49,209 nt of DNA from the NCBI GenBank assembly GCA_900549295.1, contig URNG01000008.1:1-49209 (forward strand), read 5' to 3'. The stretch's first letter is position 1. Each line of letters starts with the position of its first letter. Of the stretch, positions 23,647-31,310 are shown one piece after another. A program made the translations under genes and the position numbers. The notes under the pieces were generated by a model. The model was given only the letters and a program-made list of their open reading frames with translations, did not search any database and was not told the DNA's origin. The DNA comes from an uncultured Rhodocyclaceae bacterium. GTDB taxonomy: Bacteria; Pseudomonadota; Gammaproteobacteria; Burkholderiales; Rhodocyclaceae.

Positions 23647-24132
23647 TCATCGCGGCCTCTCACTCTCTAGAGGTGGGCGAACGCGCGAGAGAGCGTTACG
23701 CTCACAGGCACCAAATTCCGCAAAATTCCGCTTGGCCTCAGTAAGGCTGACACGGTTTGCGCCGCCAGAAAGGTCCGGGGTTTCAAATTGGGGAAGGTCA
23801 TCCTCCCAGAAGCAGACCGGACAAATCTCGTAGGAGCCAGGGGAAAGGTCCCCAAGAGTGCGATAGCCGCAGCACGGGCAAGCGCGGCGATAGCCCTCAG
23901 GCGCCCGCGCAATGTCCACGACGGACACAGTTGCGAGCATTCCGGCACCACCGCCTAAGGGAAACTCCACTTCATAAGCTGCCACCTCAGTGCCAACGTA
24001 GTGAATGAGGACAACTGTTCCAGGCGTGCCCGCACTGACTAGGCGCTCGCCAGATTCTCCAATAGGCTGGGCCTCGACATCCTTTAGCGGATAGACGATA
24101 TCCAACTCTGCGATCGAGGGTGAGGAGGTCAT
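23647..24132 (-). CDS. DUF4926 plus cysteine-rich CPCC domain protein (integron cassette)
   Basis: 161 residues from the ATG at 24132. The N-terminal part (LDIVYPLKDV, GTPGTVVLIHYV, AAYEVEF, ATVSVVDIA) has the DUF4926 strand pattern. From about residue 85 it has the CPCC-family zinc-binding-type motif: CPCCGYRTL, then YEICPVCFWEDD near 104, and GANRVSLTEAKRNFAEFGA. The CPCC proteins are uncharacterised and common near toxin/immunity loci. The two domains occur in one polypeptide here. Role unknown. Confidence 0.8.
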   Translation of the reverse strand: MTSSPSIAELDIVYPLKDVEAQPIGESGERLVSAGTPGTVVLIHYVGTEVAAYEVEFPLGGGAGMLATVSVVDIARAPEGYRRACPCCGYRTLGDLSPGSYEICPVCFWEDDLPQFETPDLSGGANRVSLTEAKRNFAEFGACERNALSRVRPPLESERPR

Positions 24133-24141
24133 GCCAGTGAT

Positions 24142-24222
24142 GCCCAACGTTAAAGGTAAGGGGCGGCCCGCTTGCGGGACGTCCCAGCGGCCAAAGGCCG
24201 CGCCTTGACCGGATTGTTAGGT
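24142..24222 (-). repeat. attC site of the 122-aa cassette
   Basis: 81 bp, cores GCCCAAC (24142-24148) and GTTAGGT (24216-24222). It has a GGGGCGGCCCGC / GCGGGACGTCCC stem and the GCCAAAGGC-CCTTGACCGGATTG arm also seen at 18732 and 19940. Confidence 0.88.
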
Positions 24223-24223
24223 T

Positions 24224-24592
24224 TCATTTGTGCTGAACCCGTTCGCAATGCCAACTGAGGGTTTTGGGACGCTGGCAGCAGTTACACAACGGGGGCTGCA
24301 ATTCAATCATGAGGCGTTTCCATAAGTGTAGAAGACTCTGAAGGACTGCTTTTGCATAAACGGGGTCCTCATGATCAAGCGGTTCAGGAGCGGCATGATC
24401 GAATTGTTCTTGCCAAGGAATTGGGCCAACAATAATTTCCGCCGCGTGGCGGCAAGCAGTCGGAATATCGCCATAATTTAGTGCCGTTCTGCAATGTTCA
24501 AGTGCCTCCATTTGCAATGGCGGCGCCGGGTAATTGTGCGCACGACAGAACGCCAGCAAGCTTTCAGTTAGTTCGAGTGGCGTTGGTGACAT
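24224..24592 (-). CDS. Hypothetical cassette protein (122 aa)
   Basis: It starts MSPTPLELTESLLAFCRAH at 24592 (a longer start runs into the attC). All-helical, with a two-helix pattern (QMEALEHCRTALNYGDIPTA, AVLQSLLHLWKRLMIEL) and two closely spaced cysteines near the C-terminus (LCNCCQRPK). It resembles no family I can name. Confidence 0.65.
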   Translation of the reverse strand: MSPTPLELTESLLAFCRAHNYPAPPLQMEALEHCRTALNYGDIPTACRHAAEIIVGPIPWQEQFDHAAPEPLDHEDPVYAKAVLQSLLHLWKRLMIELQPPLCNCCQRPKTLSWHCERVQHK

Positions 24593-24597
24593 ATGCA

Positions 24598-24678
24598 ACC
24601 TAACGTTTGCCATAACCGGCGTGTAAAAGCAAAGCGAAGCGACGCTTTTTCACGTCCGCGTTCATGGCATTGTTGGGC
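24598..24678 (-). repeat. attC site of the first (TIR) cassette
   Basis: 81 bp, cores ACCTAAC (24598-24604) and GTTGGGC (24672-24678), with arms GCGTGTAAAAGC / GCTTTTTCACG. The TIR gene stop lies in its proximal end (24662-24664). Confidence 0.88.
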
Positions 24679-25885
24679 GCGATTGCTTCGCTACCTGAGG
24701 TTCCAACGCCCTGTTAATCCAATCTTTCATAGGCAACGACTCTCCGTTAACATCAACAAACAAAGCCCCGTCAACATCCCGCACGTTCGGATGCATTCTC
24801 AAGAACTCTGGCTCGTAATGTGCACCCGCCTGAAACAGGTTGAACACACAAATCATTTTTCCCGTTGACTGGTAGTAGCCCACCTCCCAAGCCACCCACG
24901 GCGAAACTGCCTCAGCATTCGTCCGCAAAACCAGCAATGCAGCCGATTGATTCATCCTCTCTATTAACGCCAACGCCGTATCGGCACTTGCCTTTTCCCG
25001 AGCCAAATCTTCTCTGTCCGACACCCAATCAACATACACAACACAACCAAGGCGATTCAGTCGCGAAACAACGCTCCTGACCACCTCCTTATCCTTACTC
25101 TCATGCGACAGAAACACGTGAAACTGCTTCATCGATTCAATCGAACCACCCTCAATATCGCCAATAATGTCCGATGCGCTTCGCCCGACATCCTGTCTAT
25201 ATCCGCCATACTCCATCAGCAATTTGTTTTTCCTTTCCTTTCTTCCGCGCCCTTTGGAAGGAAGAAACACCGCGCAACCAAGTTGCTGTAGGAGGAAAAA
25301 CGCCTCCTGTCTAATGAAGTAGTCTTCTTCGCCAGCAAGCACTTCGTACAGTGATTTTCGTGTGTACTTGGTGTCGTATTTTCCGAGTTCTTTTACGCTC
25401 AAAAGTCGCTCTTTTGGGCTGCTACGGCGATACCGGTCCATGATCTTACGAAGATAGGCAGCATTGACGTTTTGCGTTCTCTCACGAATTTGATCCTGTT
25501 TTTCTTCCTGCTTGGTAATTCTCCTAAGGCTGCGCTGCTGTAGCTGGGCACGAAGTTCAGTTGCTAACGCGCCGTCGAACTCGGAACTATCAGTGTGTTT
25601 TCGCCTTATTGCCTTTCTAATTGATTCCGAGCTATTAAGAACAAAGTGTCGCGGAGGCGGAAACCGAAATTTCCGGCCAGGCCGTGTTTTGTCTTTGTGG
25701 CGGTAGTAGTCAAAATATTTCTGCAGCTCACTCCATTCCGACGAAAATAGTTCGCGGAACGTATCAACATACTCTTCATCTGAGAAACCCGGCCTCATCA
25801 AAGGCGCAATCTTCGCGCACGCTGCCCTTATCTGGCGCTGGAGTCGAACGCGGAATGCGTTATACTTGCGTATCGTCGTTCCCAC
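24662..25885 (-). CDS. TIR-domain protein with N-terminal helical region (407 aa, candidate antiviral effector or sensor)
   Basis: The C-terminal part from about residue 254 is a canonical TIR domain: FHVFLSHESKDKEVV (box 1), YVDWVSDREDL, and WVAWEVGYY carrying the expected catalytic Glu near residue 334. TIR domains of this sort cleave NAD+ or make signalling nucleotides from it. The N-terminal 250 residues are charged and helical, with a coiled-coil segment at about 105-145 and a HEAT-like RQEAFFLLQQLG piece near 192-203; I do not recognise this part. The start is a GTG at 25885 with a stop codon just upstream. It follows the membrane gene after 27 nt with no attC between them, so all three genes probably move as one cassette. 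Confidence 0.82.
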   Translation of the reverse strand: MGTTIRKYNAFRVRLQRQIRAACAKIAPLMRPGFSDEEYVDTFRELFSSEWSELQKYFDYYRHKDKTRPGRKFRFPPPRHFVLNSSESIRKAIRRKHTDSSEFDGALATELRAQLQQRSLRRITKQEEKQDQIRERTQNVNAAYLRKIMDRYRRSSPKERLLSVKELGKYDTKYTRKSLYEVLAGEEDYFIRQEAFFLLQQLGCAVFLPSKGRGRKERKNKLLMEYGGYRQDVGRSASDIIGDIEGGSIESMKQFHVFLSHESKDKEVVRSVVSRLNRLGCVVYVDWVSDREDLAREKASADTALALIERMNQSAALLVLRTNAEAVSPWVAWEVGYYQSTGKMICVFNLFQAGAHYEPEFLRMHPNVRDVDGALFVDVNGESLPMKDWINRALEPQVAKQSRPTMP

Positions 25886-25912
25886 AAACTATTCGGACGC
25901 CCCATGTTCTGG

Positions 25913-26365
25913 CTACGCAAGAATTAACGATTTTGCGAGCACTACCAAGACAACTAACGCCCCATAAAAGCCCCACACGGAGAAAGATTTCAAGGCGTCT
26001 AATTGATGTTTTGACATGCCACCTTTAGGAATCACAGAGTAAACGTCTTCGACGTTTATCTGTCCAGTATGCAACTTGCTCACGAACGCGTTGTATGAGG
26101 CTCGAAAGGCGCGTTCAAGCGCCAGGTAATATGCATCAAGCGCGAGAAAAAGGAGCGATGGAAGAAGTGCCAGCCAAGCTAATTCAGGCTTGCCTTTATC
26201 TGCAATCAACACCAGGATTGCAGAAACGATGGTAATGCACCACGCCTTACATGACGTGCTGTTGCTAGCCATACGTTGGATTACACCCTGCAGGATCTGA
26301 AGGTGCGCTTGGACGGCAGCAGACTCTTCGGAGAGAGGGCGATCAGATTGCTCTTGTTTGTCCAT
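25913..26365 (-). CDS. Three-helix membrane protein coupled to the ThsB-like gene (candidate effector)
   Basis: 150 residues. The start ATG overlaps the stop of the upstream gene by one base (TAATG), so translation is coupled. Hydrophobic segments are at about 41-57 and 62-80 and at 129-148. Between them is a cytoplasmic-type charged stretch (LERAFRASYNAFVSKLHTGQINVEDVY). The paired early helices resemble the SLATT-type two-helix effectors of nucleotide-triggered defence systems; this is inferred from topology alone. It could form a pore when a TIR-made signal binds. Confidence 0.7.
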   Translation of the reverse strand: MDKQEQSDRPLSEESAAVQAHLQILQGVIQRMASNSTSCKAWCITIVSAILVLIADKGKPELAWLALLPSLLFLALDAYYLALERAFRASYNAFVSKLHTGQINVEDVYSVIPKGGMSKHQLDALKSFSVWGFYGALVVLVVLAKSLILA

Positions 26366-26946
26366 TAGCCCACCCACGTAGCGAAGTTGTTGAATCCGTT
26401 ATCTACAACCCAATCGTAGGTTCCGAAGAAGTTTGCAAGATTGTATCCATTTCCGCGATATTTCTGCGCAACCTCAACCCGATACGAAGCAGAACCATCT
26501 ATTTTGCTATATTCAACCCATTTGCCATTATTCTTTTCCCAAAGAGTTGCTGTAAGACCGGAATCCGAGAAAGATACGCCAACGTATTCCAGCGGGTTCG
26601 GCCCCTTAATTTTCGTTTGGCCGTTCTTGCACTTGATCGAGTTAATGTGTACTCCAAAAATATTATTTCCTTTCTTAAAGCTCTTAAGAAGTTCGTAGCG
26701 AACCCATGGCCGCTCGTATGTCTGGCTTCCGATTAATACACACGTGTTCGACGTTTGGTCAAGCCCACCATTGATTAGGCGCTTTAAAGCTATATCGCCC
26801 TGTTTTTTTGCTGCCTCCCAAATGGAGGCATCGTAATAACCGCAAATCTCTCTGTCTGGCTTCGTCATCCAATGATTACGCACAACATTTGCACGAAACT
26901 CGGCCACATCCTTGTAGTGAAAACTGAAAAATACTCTCTTCACCAT
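26365..26946 (-). CDS. ThsB-like TIR protein (MTH538/DUF1863 type), Thoeris-like
   Basis: 193 residues, normal for the family. Box 1 is VFFSFHYKDVAEFRANVVRNHW, followed by DASIWEAAKKQGD, TCVLIGSQTYERPWVRYELLKSF with the putative catalytic Glu at about 85, and FGVHINSIKCKNG. The C-terminal YDWVVDNGFNN segment fits too. ThsB proteins sense phage and make an NAD-derived signal for an effector such as ThsA. No ThsA-type SIR2/SLOG gene is here; the membrane gene follows instead. The ATG at 26946 has a GGGAGG ribosome binding site and lies 24 nt from the attI junction, so it is the first gene under Pc. Confidence 0.85.
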   Translation of the reverse strand: MVKRVFFSFHYKDVAEFRANVVRNHWMTKPDREICGYYDASIWEAAKKQGDIALKRLINGGLDQTSNTCVLIGSQTYERPWVRYELLKSFKKGNNIFGVHINSIKCKNGQTKIKGPNPLEYVGVSFSDSGLTATLWEKNNGKWVEYSKIDGSASYRVEVAQKYRGNGYNLANFFGTYDWVVDNGFNNFATWVG

Positions 26947-26969
26947 GACTTCAGCACCTCCCTTAATAC

Positions 26970-27060
26970 GCCCAACGTGCAGTATACACCGTAACCGGTG
27001 TATACATATTCCAAAAAAGGTGTATAAACAAATTCATTCTACACCATCCCATTGATTCAT
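26970..27060 (-). other. attI site of the chromosomal integron
   Basis: The crossover core GCCCAAC (GTTGGGC on the cassette strand) lies at 26970-26976 between the first cassette gene and intI, in the place and orientation expected for attI. The attI region probably extends toward the intI start through the inverted repeat described separately. Its exact outer limit cannot be read from sequence. Confidence 0.8.
26982..27046. promoter_or_regulatory. Inverted repeat and repeated GGTGTA half-sites in the attI/intI leader
   Basis: GTATACACCG (26982-26991) and CGGTGTATAC (26996-27005) form a perfect 10-bp inverted repeat around TAAC. Another GGTGTATAA occurs at 27019-27028 and an inverted one, TCTACACCA, at 27038-27046. 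These four half-sites could bind the integrase or a repressor of intI and/or Pc. A weak promoter-like pair for the cassettes (TTGTTT, 17 nt, TATGTA) can be placed over it on the - strand. Confidence 0.6.
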
Positions 27061-27068
27061 AAGACTCT

Positions 27069-28058
27069 ATGGAAAACGAACAAGCCGTCACACCGGAAAA
27101 AGCCCCCAAATTGCTGGATCAGTTGCGTGATCGCCTTCGCTTGAAGCACTACAGCATACGGACAGAAACGCAGTATGTCCAATGGGCAAGGCGCTACATC
27201 ATTTTTCATGACAAAAAACACCCGAAAGACATGGGCGCGCGGGAGGTGGAGCTTTTTTTGACGCATCTTGCAGTTGAGGGAAATGTCGCTGCCGCGACGC
27301 AGAATCAGGCATTGTCGGCTTTGTTGTTTCTTTACCGCGAAGTGCTGGGCGTCAATTTGCCGTGGCTGGATGAAGTGGTTCGGGCGAAGCGCCCGGCCCG
27401 GCTGCCGGTGGTGCTGATGCAACAGGAGGTGCAAGCCGTGCTGGGGCGCAGCGAAGGCACTTATGGTCTGATGCTGCGTCTGCTCTACGGCACGGGTATG
27501 CGTTTGATGGAGTGCGTGCGTTTGCGCGTGAAGGATGTCGATTTTGCCCGCAGCGAAATCATGGTGCGCGACGGCAAGGGCGCGAAAGATCGCGTGACCA
27601 TGCTGCCGCAGCGCGTCATCAACGATCTGCAATCCCATTTGCAACGGCGGCGGCAATTGTACGAGGATGATCTAGCCAAGGGGATGGCGGCGGTGTATTT
27701 GCCCCATGCTCTGGATCGCAAGTACACGAATGCTGAAAACGAATGGGGCTGGCAATACGTGTTCGTGGCCAAGGGCTACTCGGTCGATCCGCGCAGCGGC
27801 GCGGAGCGCCGGCATCATGTGGATGAAAAACTGGTGCAGCGGGCCATGAAGCGTGCGGTGCAGGAAGCGGGATTGAGCAAACCGGCCACCCCGCACACGT
27901 TGCGCCATTCCTTTGCAACGCATCTTCTGCAAGCCGGTTACGACATTCGCACCGTGCAGGAATTGCTCGGCCACGCCGATGTGGCAACCACCATGATCTA
28001 TACCCATGTGCTGAACAAGGGCGGGCGCGGCGTGCTCAGTCCGCTGGATGCGGGTTGA
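27069..28058 (+). CDS. intI: Integron integrase (tyrosine recombinase IntI)
   Basis: 329 residues. N-terminal SAM-like core-binding domain (about 15-95). Catalytic residues: R145 in YGTGMRLMECVRLR, H276 and R279 in PHTLRH, H302 in GHADVATTMIYTH and the nucleophile Y311. The IntI-specific insertion is present as a ALDRKYTNAENEWGWQYVFVA segment at about 214-234, which separates it from XerC/D. It recombines attC with attI in the neighbouring array and is intact, so it may still be active. It is divergent from the cassettes and its stop abuts the mnmE stop with no gap. Confidence 0.96.
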   Translation: MENEQAVTPEKAPKLLDQLRDRLRLKHYSIRTETQYVQWARRYIIFHDKKHPKDMGAREVELFLTHLAVEGNVAAATQNQALSALLFLYREVLGVNLPWLDEVVRAKRPARLPVVLMQQEVQAVLGRSEGTYGLMLRLLYGTGMRLMECVRLRVKDVDFARSEIMVRDGKGAKDRVTMLPQRVINDLQSHLQRRRQLYEDDLAKGMAAVYLPHALDRKYTNAENEWGWQYVFVAKGYSVDPRSGAERRHHVDEKLVQRAMKRAVQEAGLSKPATPHTLRHSFATHLLQAGYDIRTVQELLGHADVATTMIYTHVLNKGGRGVLSPLDAG

Positions 28059-29414
28059 TTACTTGCCGATGCAAAACCGGCTGAAGATCACCCCCAGCAG
28101 ATCGTCCGCCGTGAATTCTCCGGTGATCTGGCCCAGTGCCTGCTGGGCGAGGCGTAGTTCTTCGGCGAAGAGTTCGAGTGCGGGGTGGGGGCTGTGGGCA
28201 AGGCGGGTGGCGCTGTCGACGTGGTCGCGGGCGAGATTCAGGGCGCGCAGGTGGCGTTCGCGGGCGATGAAAACATCCTCGGTCTGTTGCCAGCCGGCGA
28301 TGCGCAGGAGTTCGGCGCGCAGCAAATCAATGCCCAGGCGGGCCTTGGCCGAGAGGGCGATGCCGGTGCCGCCCGCTTCCTGGTAGCTGGCAGGGGTTTG
28401 ACCGGCGAGGTCAATCTTGTTGTGCACGACGATGCGCGGCAGTTGCGCCGGGAGTTGGTCGAGAATGGCTTGATCGTCCGCGCCGATGCCGGCACGGGCG
28501 TCGACCAGTAGCAGGACGACGTCGGCACGCTCGATTTCCTGCCAGCTACGGGCGATGCCGATTTTTTCCACTTCGTCGTCGGTATCGCGCAGGCCCGCAG
28601 TGTCGATGATGTGCAGCGGGATGCCCTCGATCTGGATAGTCGAGCGCAGGGCGTCGCGGGTGGTTCCGGCGATGGGGGTGACGATGGCCAGATCATCGCC
28701 CGCCAGACAATTCAAAAGCGATGATTTGCCGACGTTGGGCAAGCCCGCCAGCACGACGTGCAGACCGGCTTGCAGCAGTTTCCCCTGGCCGGCGCGCTGG
28801 AAGATTTCGCCGAGTTTACCTTGCAGGCATTGCAGGCGGCCAAAGGCATCAGCGGCCTGGAGGAAGTCGATTTCTTCCTCGGGAAAATCCAGCGTCGCCT
28901 CGACCAGCATGCGCAGATTGATGAGCTCCTCGTTCAGTTCACCGATAGCGCGGGAGAATTCGCCCTGCAGGGAGCGCACGGCACAGCGCGCAGCGCTGGC
29001 GGTGGCGGCGTCGATCAGGTCGGCGACGGCTTCGGCCTGGGCAAGATCCATTTTGCCGTTCAGAAAGGCGCGACGGCTGAATTCGCCGGGTTCGGCCAGC
29101 CGCGCGCCAAGGTCGAGGCAGCGCGCAAGCAGCATCTGCATGACCACTGGCCCACCGTGGCCTTGCAGTTCCAGCACGTCTTCACCAGTGAAGGAATTGG
29201 GGCCGGGGAAATAGAGCAGCAGCCCGGTGTCGATGGGGCTGCCGTCGGCGGCCTTGAAATCAGCCAGCGTGGCGTGGCGCGGCTGCGGGTTTTTACCCGT
29301 CAGCGCCAAAGCAAAGGGCAGCAAAACGCTGCCCGAAATGCGGATGACACCCACGCCGCCACGGCCGGGAGCCGTGGCAATGGCGGCGATGGTGTCGTTT
29401 TTTACGAGCGCCAC
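28059..29414 (-). CDS. mnmE: tRNA U34 carboxymethylaminomethyl GTPase MnmE
   Basis: 451 residues. It has an N-terminal folate-binding domain (ATAPGRGGVGVIRISG), a central GTPase G domain (GLPNVGKSSLLNCL, DTAGLRDTDDEVEKIG, NKID) and the C-terminal CIGK motif with the active-site Cys. With MnmG it installs the cmnm5 group at U34 of certain tRNAs. It is directly downstream of yidC (3-nt gap), the usual proteobacterial order. Confidence 0.97.
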   Translation of the reverse strand: MALVKNDTIAAIATAPGRGGVGVIRISGSVLLPFALALTGKNPQPRHATLADFKAADGSPIDTGLLLYFPGPNSFTGEDVLELQGHGGPVVMQMLLARCLDLGARLAEPGEFSRRAFLNGKMDLAQAEAVADLIDAATASAARCAVRSLQGEFSRAIGELNEELINLRMLVEATLDFPEEEIDFLQAADAFGRLQCLQGKLGEIFQRAGQGKLLQAGLHVVLAGLPNVGKSSLLNCLAGDDLAIVTPIAGTTRDALRSTIQIEGIPLHIIDTAGLRDTDDEVEKIGIARSWQEIERADVVLLLVDARAGIGADDQAILDQLPAQLPRIVVHNKIDLAGQTPASYQEAGGTGIALSAKARLGIDLLRAELLRIAGWQQTEDVFIARERHLRALNLARDHVDSATRLAHSPHPALELFAEELRLAQQALGQITGEFTADDLLGVIFSRFCIGK

Positions 29415-29417
29415 ACC

Positions 29418-31076
29418 TCAGGCTTTCGCGTCGTTGGCAGCCTTGCCGCCCTGTTCCATCATGCGCGTGATCTGCCATTGCTGGGCGATCGACAAAATAT
29501 TGTTCACCACCCAGTACAGCACCAGACCGGCCGGGAAGAACAGGAACATGACGCCGAAGATGATGGGCATGGCCATCATCACCTTGGCCTGGATGGGATC
29601 CGGCGGCGTCGGGTTGAGCTTCATCTGCACGAACATGGAAACGATCATGATGACGGGCAGGATGTAATAGGGGTCGGCCGAGGCGAGGTCGGTGATCCAG
29701 CCGATCCACGGCGCGCCGCGCATTTCCACGGCACCGAGCAGCACCCAGTAAAGCGCGATGAAGACCGGTATCTGGATCAGAATGGGTAAACAACCGCCCA
29801 AAGGATTGATTTTCTCGGTTTGGTAAAGCTTCATCATTTCCTGGTTGAGGCGCGCCTTGTCGTCGCCGTAGCGCTCCTTCAACTGCTTCAGGCGCGGCGT
29901 GACCACCCGCATCTTGGCCATGGATTTGTAGGAAGCGGCGGACAGCGGGAAGAAAGCGAGCTTGATGGCGATGGTCAGCACCACGATGGCCCAGCCCCAG
30001 TTACCAACCAAGCCGTGAATGAATTGCAGCGCCCAGAAGATCGGCGCGGCAATCAGGGTCAACCAGCCATAATCAACAACCAGATCAAGGCCCGGTGCCG
30101 TGGCCTTGAGCGCTGCCTGCTCCTGTGGACCAGCGAACAAACTGACCGCCGTGCGCGCACTGGTGCCTGGACCAATTTCATTGACCGGCACGATGACGCC
30201 CATCTGGTAAAGATTGCCGCTGTCGAGCTTGCGCATGTAGTACTCGCGCTGCACACCCTGTTGCGGTACCCAGGCGGCGACGAAATAGTGCTGCACCATG
30301 GCGAGCCAGCCGTTATCCGCCGCTTTGGCAAATTTCGCGCTCTTGTCGGCAACGTCGCCGAATTTCACTTTCTGGTACTTCTCGGCATCGGTGAATACGG
30401 CGGGGCCGGTGAAAGTGTGCATCATCATGTTGCCGCCGGCAGGTTCGCCATCGTCACGCTGGATCTGGAAGTAGGCGTGCGGCGTCACCGGCTGCTCGGA
30501 GCCGTTGACGATCTCCCAGGCCACATCGACCACATAGCTGCCGCGCTTGAAGGTGAGGATGCGCGCCACGCGCACACCCTGCGGGCCGTCAGCTTCCAGG
30601 CGCACCTGCAATTCGTTCTGGCCGTCCGCCAGTTCCAGCGGGCCATCGACACGGTGGAAGAGGCTGCGATGCGAAGGCAGGCCATTGCCGATCAGGCCAC
30701 TTTGCGCCTGGTAGCGGTGCTTGTCGTCGAAAAGGTGGAAATTCGTTTCCTGATTACCGCTCTCTTTGTAATTCAGCAGTTCCAGGCCAACCAGATCGCC
30801 ACCTTGGGTGGAAATGGTGGCTTTGACGAGATCGGTGGTGACCGTAAAGGTTTCAACCGCTGCCGCTGCTGCCGGTTTTTCTTCACCCAGCGGTGCAACC
30901 GGCTGCCCGCCGGTTTGCAGATTGACCGACGGCTGCGGCGCATCGCCGCCGGCGCTGACCGTACTGGCCGTTGCCGGCGCAACCGGCCGCGGATTCTTGT
31001 ATTGCTGCCAGTTTTCCCACAGCATGTAGCTGGAGAAGGCAAAAATCATGACCAGTATCAGGCGTCGAGTATCCAT
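29418..31076 (-). CDS. yidC: Membrane protein insertase YidC
   Basis: 552 residues. An N-terminal signal-anchor helix (about 4-21), a large periplasmic beta domain after a Pro/Ala-rich linker, then five helices of the insertase core with the segments FIHGLVGNWGWAIV, MAKMRVVTPRLKQLKERYGDD and NPLGGCLPILIQIPVFIALYWVLL. It inserts and folds membrane proteins alone or with Sec. Two dozen nt after the yidD stop, in the usual operon. Confidence 0.97.
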   Translation of the reverse strand: MDTRRLILVMIFAFSSYMLWENWQQYKNPRPVAPATASTVSAGGDAPQPSVNLQTGGQPVAPLGEEKPAAAAAVETFTVTTDLVKATISTQGGDLVGLELLNYKESGNQETNFHLFDDKHRYQAQSGLIGNGLPSHRSLFHRVDGPLELADGQNELQVRLEADGPQGVRVARILTFKRGSYVVDVAWEIVNGSEQPVTPHAYFQIQRDDGEPAGGNMMMHTFTGPAVFTDAEKYQKVKFGDVADKSAKFAKAADNGWLAMVQHYFVAAWVPQQGVQREYYMRKLDSGNLYQMGVIVPVNEIGPGTSARTAVSLFAGPQEQAALKATAPGLDLVVDYGWLTLIAAPIFWALQFIHGLVGNWGWAIVVLTIAIKLAFFPLSAASYKSMAKMRVVTPRLKQLKERYGDDKARLNQEMMKLYQTEKINPLGGCLPILIQIPVFIALYWVLLGAVEMRGAPWIGWITDLASADPYYILPVIMIVSMFVQMKLNPTPPDPIQAKVMMAMPIIFGVMFLFFPAGLVLYWVVNNILSIAQQWQITRMMEQGGKAANDAKA

Positions 31077-31100
31077 GGGCCTATTGCTTTGAAAATTGAA

Positions 31101-31310
31101 TCAGGGGAGGGGATCATAACCGCCAGGGTGCCAGGGGTGGCAGCGAAAAATTCGCTTCACACCCAGCCAGCCCCCTTTCCAGGCGCCGTACTGGCGCAGG
31201 GCGTCGATCGTGTATTCGGAACAGGTGGGAAAAAAGCGGCAGCGGCGGCCGGTCAGCGGGCTGATGGCATATTGGTATACGCGAACCAGCGCGATCAGCA
31301 GCCATTTCAC
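31101..31310 (-). CDS. yidD: Membrane protein insertion efficiency factor YidD
   Basis: 69 residues with the family block SPLTGRRCRFFPTCSEYTIDALRQYG and KRIFRCHPWHPGGYDP. A GTG start overlaps the rnpA stop by 4 nt (GTGA). It helps YidC-dependent membrane insertion. Confidence 0.95.
   Translation of the reverse strand: MKWLLIALVRVYQYAISPLTGRRCRFFPTCSEYTIDALRQYGAWKGGWLGVKRIFRCHPWHPGGYDPLP

Noticed and set aside
25865..25921. 8-bp inverted repeat CTTGCGTA / TACGCAAG between the membrane and TIR genes, considered as an attC
   Set aside because: The outer sequences have the reverse polarity (GTT...AAC instead of AAC...GTT) and the arms lie in coding sequence; it is probably chance.
26982..27005. 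Inverted repeat near intI considered as a LexA box
   Set aside because: It lacks CTGT-N8-ACAG.
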